NCBI GenBank assembly: GCA_017544185.1
Contig: JAFYEQ010000202.1
Span: 1-6,362 of the forward strand
From: Oscillospiraceae bacterium
Lineage (GTDB): Bacteria > Bacillota > Clostridia > Oscillospirales > Ruminococcaceae
Reading direction: 5' to 3'
DNA length: 6,362 nt
The translations under genes were made by a program, and so were the position numbers. Of the stretch, positions 5,846 through 6,362 are shown one piece after another. Position 1 is the first letter of the stretch; each line of letters starts with the position of its first letter. Under the pieces are notes generated by a model. That model was not told where the DNA came from, did no database searches, and saw only the letters and a program-made list of their open reading frames with translations.

Positions 5846-6362
5846 TTACTCGATGGCTGCCGTATCGGAAGCACTGATCGTTTTGGTGTAGAGCGATGTC
5901 ACGAACGAAGCGAGGATCACTGCTCCGAATATGACTGCGGGCAATACTAAGAACGTACCCAGGGTATCATTTGCGTATGAGATACCGTTAGTGGCGCCCA
6001 TTATGCTGAATATGGGATCCATGATCAGCTTTGTCATGGGGATGCTCAGAGCTGCAGCTGCTGCCAGAGATAGCCCGCATATCAGCATGAAGCGAAGGAT
6101 GTGTATATTTATCACGGATCTGCTCTTGAAGCCGAGCGCCTTCATAAGCGCTATCTGGGATCTCTCCTTGGATATGAAGGACCTTTCGATGAGCACGGTC
6201 ATGAGTATGATTATTACGACAGCCACTATCAGAGTGAGATCCTTGACGCCCACGACTGCGTCAGCAGCCTTGGTGCAGTCATTCACGAAGCCTGCCTTGT
6301 CGAATACAGAGTTGGTGCCGAAGATATCCTTCAGCTCTTCTATGCGCTCCTCTATCACTGCA
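5846..6362 (-). CDS. FtsX-like ABC transporter permease, C-terminal part (5' end outside window)
   Basis: The last 171 residues of an ABC exporter permease. The reading frame is open through the right edge: the codon before the in-frame GTG at 6358 is a sense codon, so that GTG is not the true start. Three hydrophobic segments are visible (roughly residues 38-60, 88-110 and 133-158), matching the last three helices of an FtsX domain. The first is followed by a cytoplasmic loop with KERSQIALMKALGFKSRSV, a hallmark of FtsX/MacB permeases where the ATPase docks. The tail ends in SDTAAIE, like other long clostridial permeases of this type. The partner ATPase lies two genes downstream with the CPBP gene between. 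Full length, number of FtsX repeats and size of the extracellular domain cannot be told from this window. Confidence 0.92.
   Translation of the reverse strand, partial: AVIEERIEELKDIFGTNSVFDKAGFVNDCTKAADAVVGVKDLTLIVAVVIIILMTVLIERSFISKERSQIALMKALGFKSRSVINIHILRFMLICGLSLAAAAALSIPMTKLIMDPIFSIMGATNGISYANDTLGTFLVLPAVIFGAVILASFVTSLYTKTISASDTAAIE

Overview
All genes in this window read leftwards, on the minus strand. The Shine-Dalgarno sites are Gram-positive in type (AAAGGA, AGGAG, AGAGGTGAT). GC content is moderate, ATA is a common isoleucine codon, and the gene families (CPBP protease next to a MacB/BceA-type ABC exporter, tandem GNAT enzymes, OmpR-type two-component pair) are familiar from anaerobic gut or rumen Clostridia. 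A Ruminococcus-like member of the Oscillospiraceae is my best guess. That rests on style and family content, not on any marker gene.

In transcription order, from the right edge: (i) the C-terminal end of an FtsX-like ABC transporter permease, cut by the window edge (6362-5846); (ii) a CPBP-family membrane protease homologue with all three active-site motifs (5836-4985); (iii) a complete ABC exporter ATPase whose start lies inside the end of the CPBP gene (5001-4243); (iv) after a 91-base gap, a membrane-anchored alpha/beta hydrolase related to prolyl iminopeptidases (4151-3060). A 153-base intergenic region follows (3059-2907). It holds a near-consensus sigma-A promoter whose -10 box sits inside a 29-base perfect-armed palindrome. 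Then come (v) a GNAT acetyltransferase with an extra C-terminal segment (2906-2091); (vi) a small second GNAT (2074-1658); (vii) an OmpR/PhoB-type response regulator (1597-935); and (viii) its partner sensor kinase, overlapping by ATGA and cut by the left edge inside the N box (938-1).

The first module looks like an exporter of peptide or lipid-like substrates with two accessory hydrolytic proteins at the membrane. The second pairs two acetyltransferases with a signalling pair. The spacing suggests one transcript from the promoter near 3030 through both GNATs to the kinase. The same palindrome could also act as a weak terminator for the exporter module. A plausible but unproven reading is a stress or antimicrobial-peptide response locus: the kinase senses, the regulator controls its own operon and perhaps the exporter, and the exporter, CPBP protein and hydrolase handle the compound. 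I found no RNA genes, mobile elements, CRISPR arrays or long repeats. The parts are known families; the less usual points are the promoter-palindrome, the altered acetyl-CoA loop and added C-terminal segment of the first GNAT, and the cysteine-rich anchored hydrolase.
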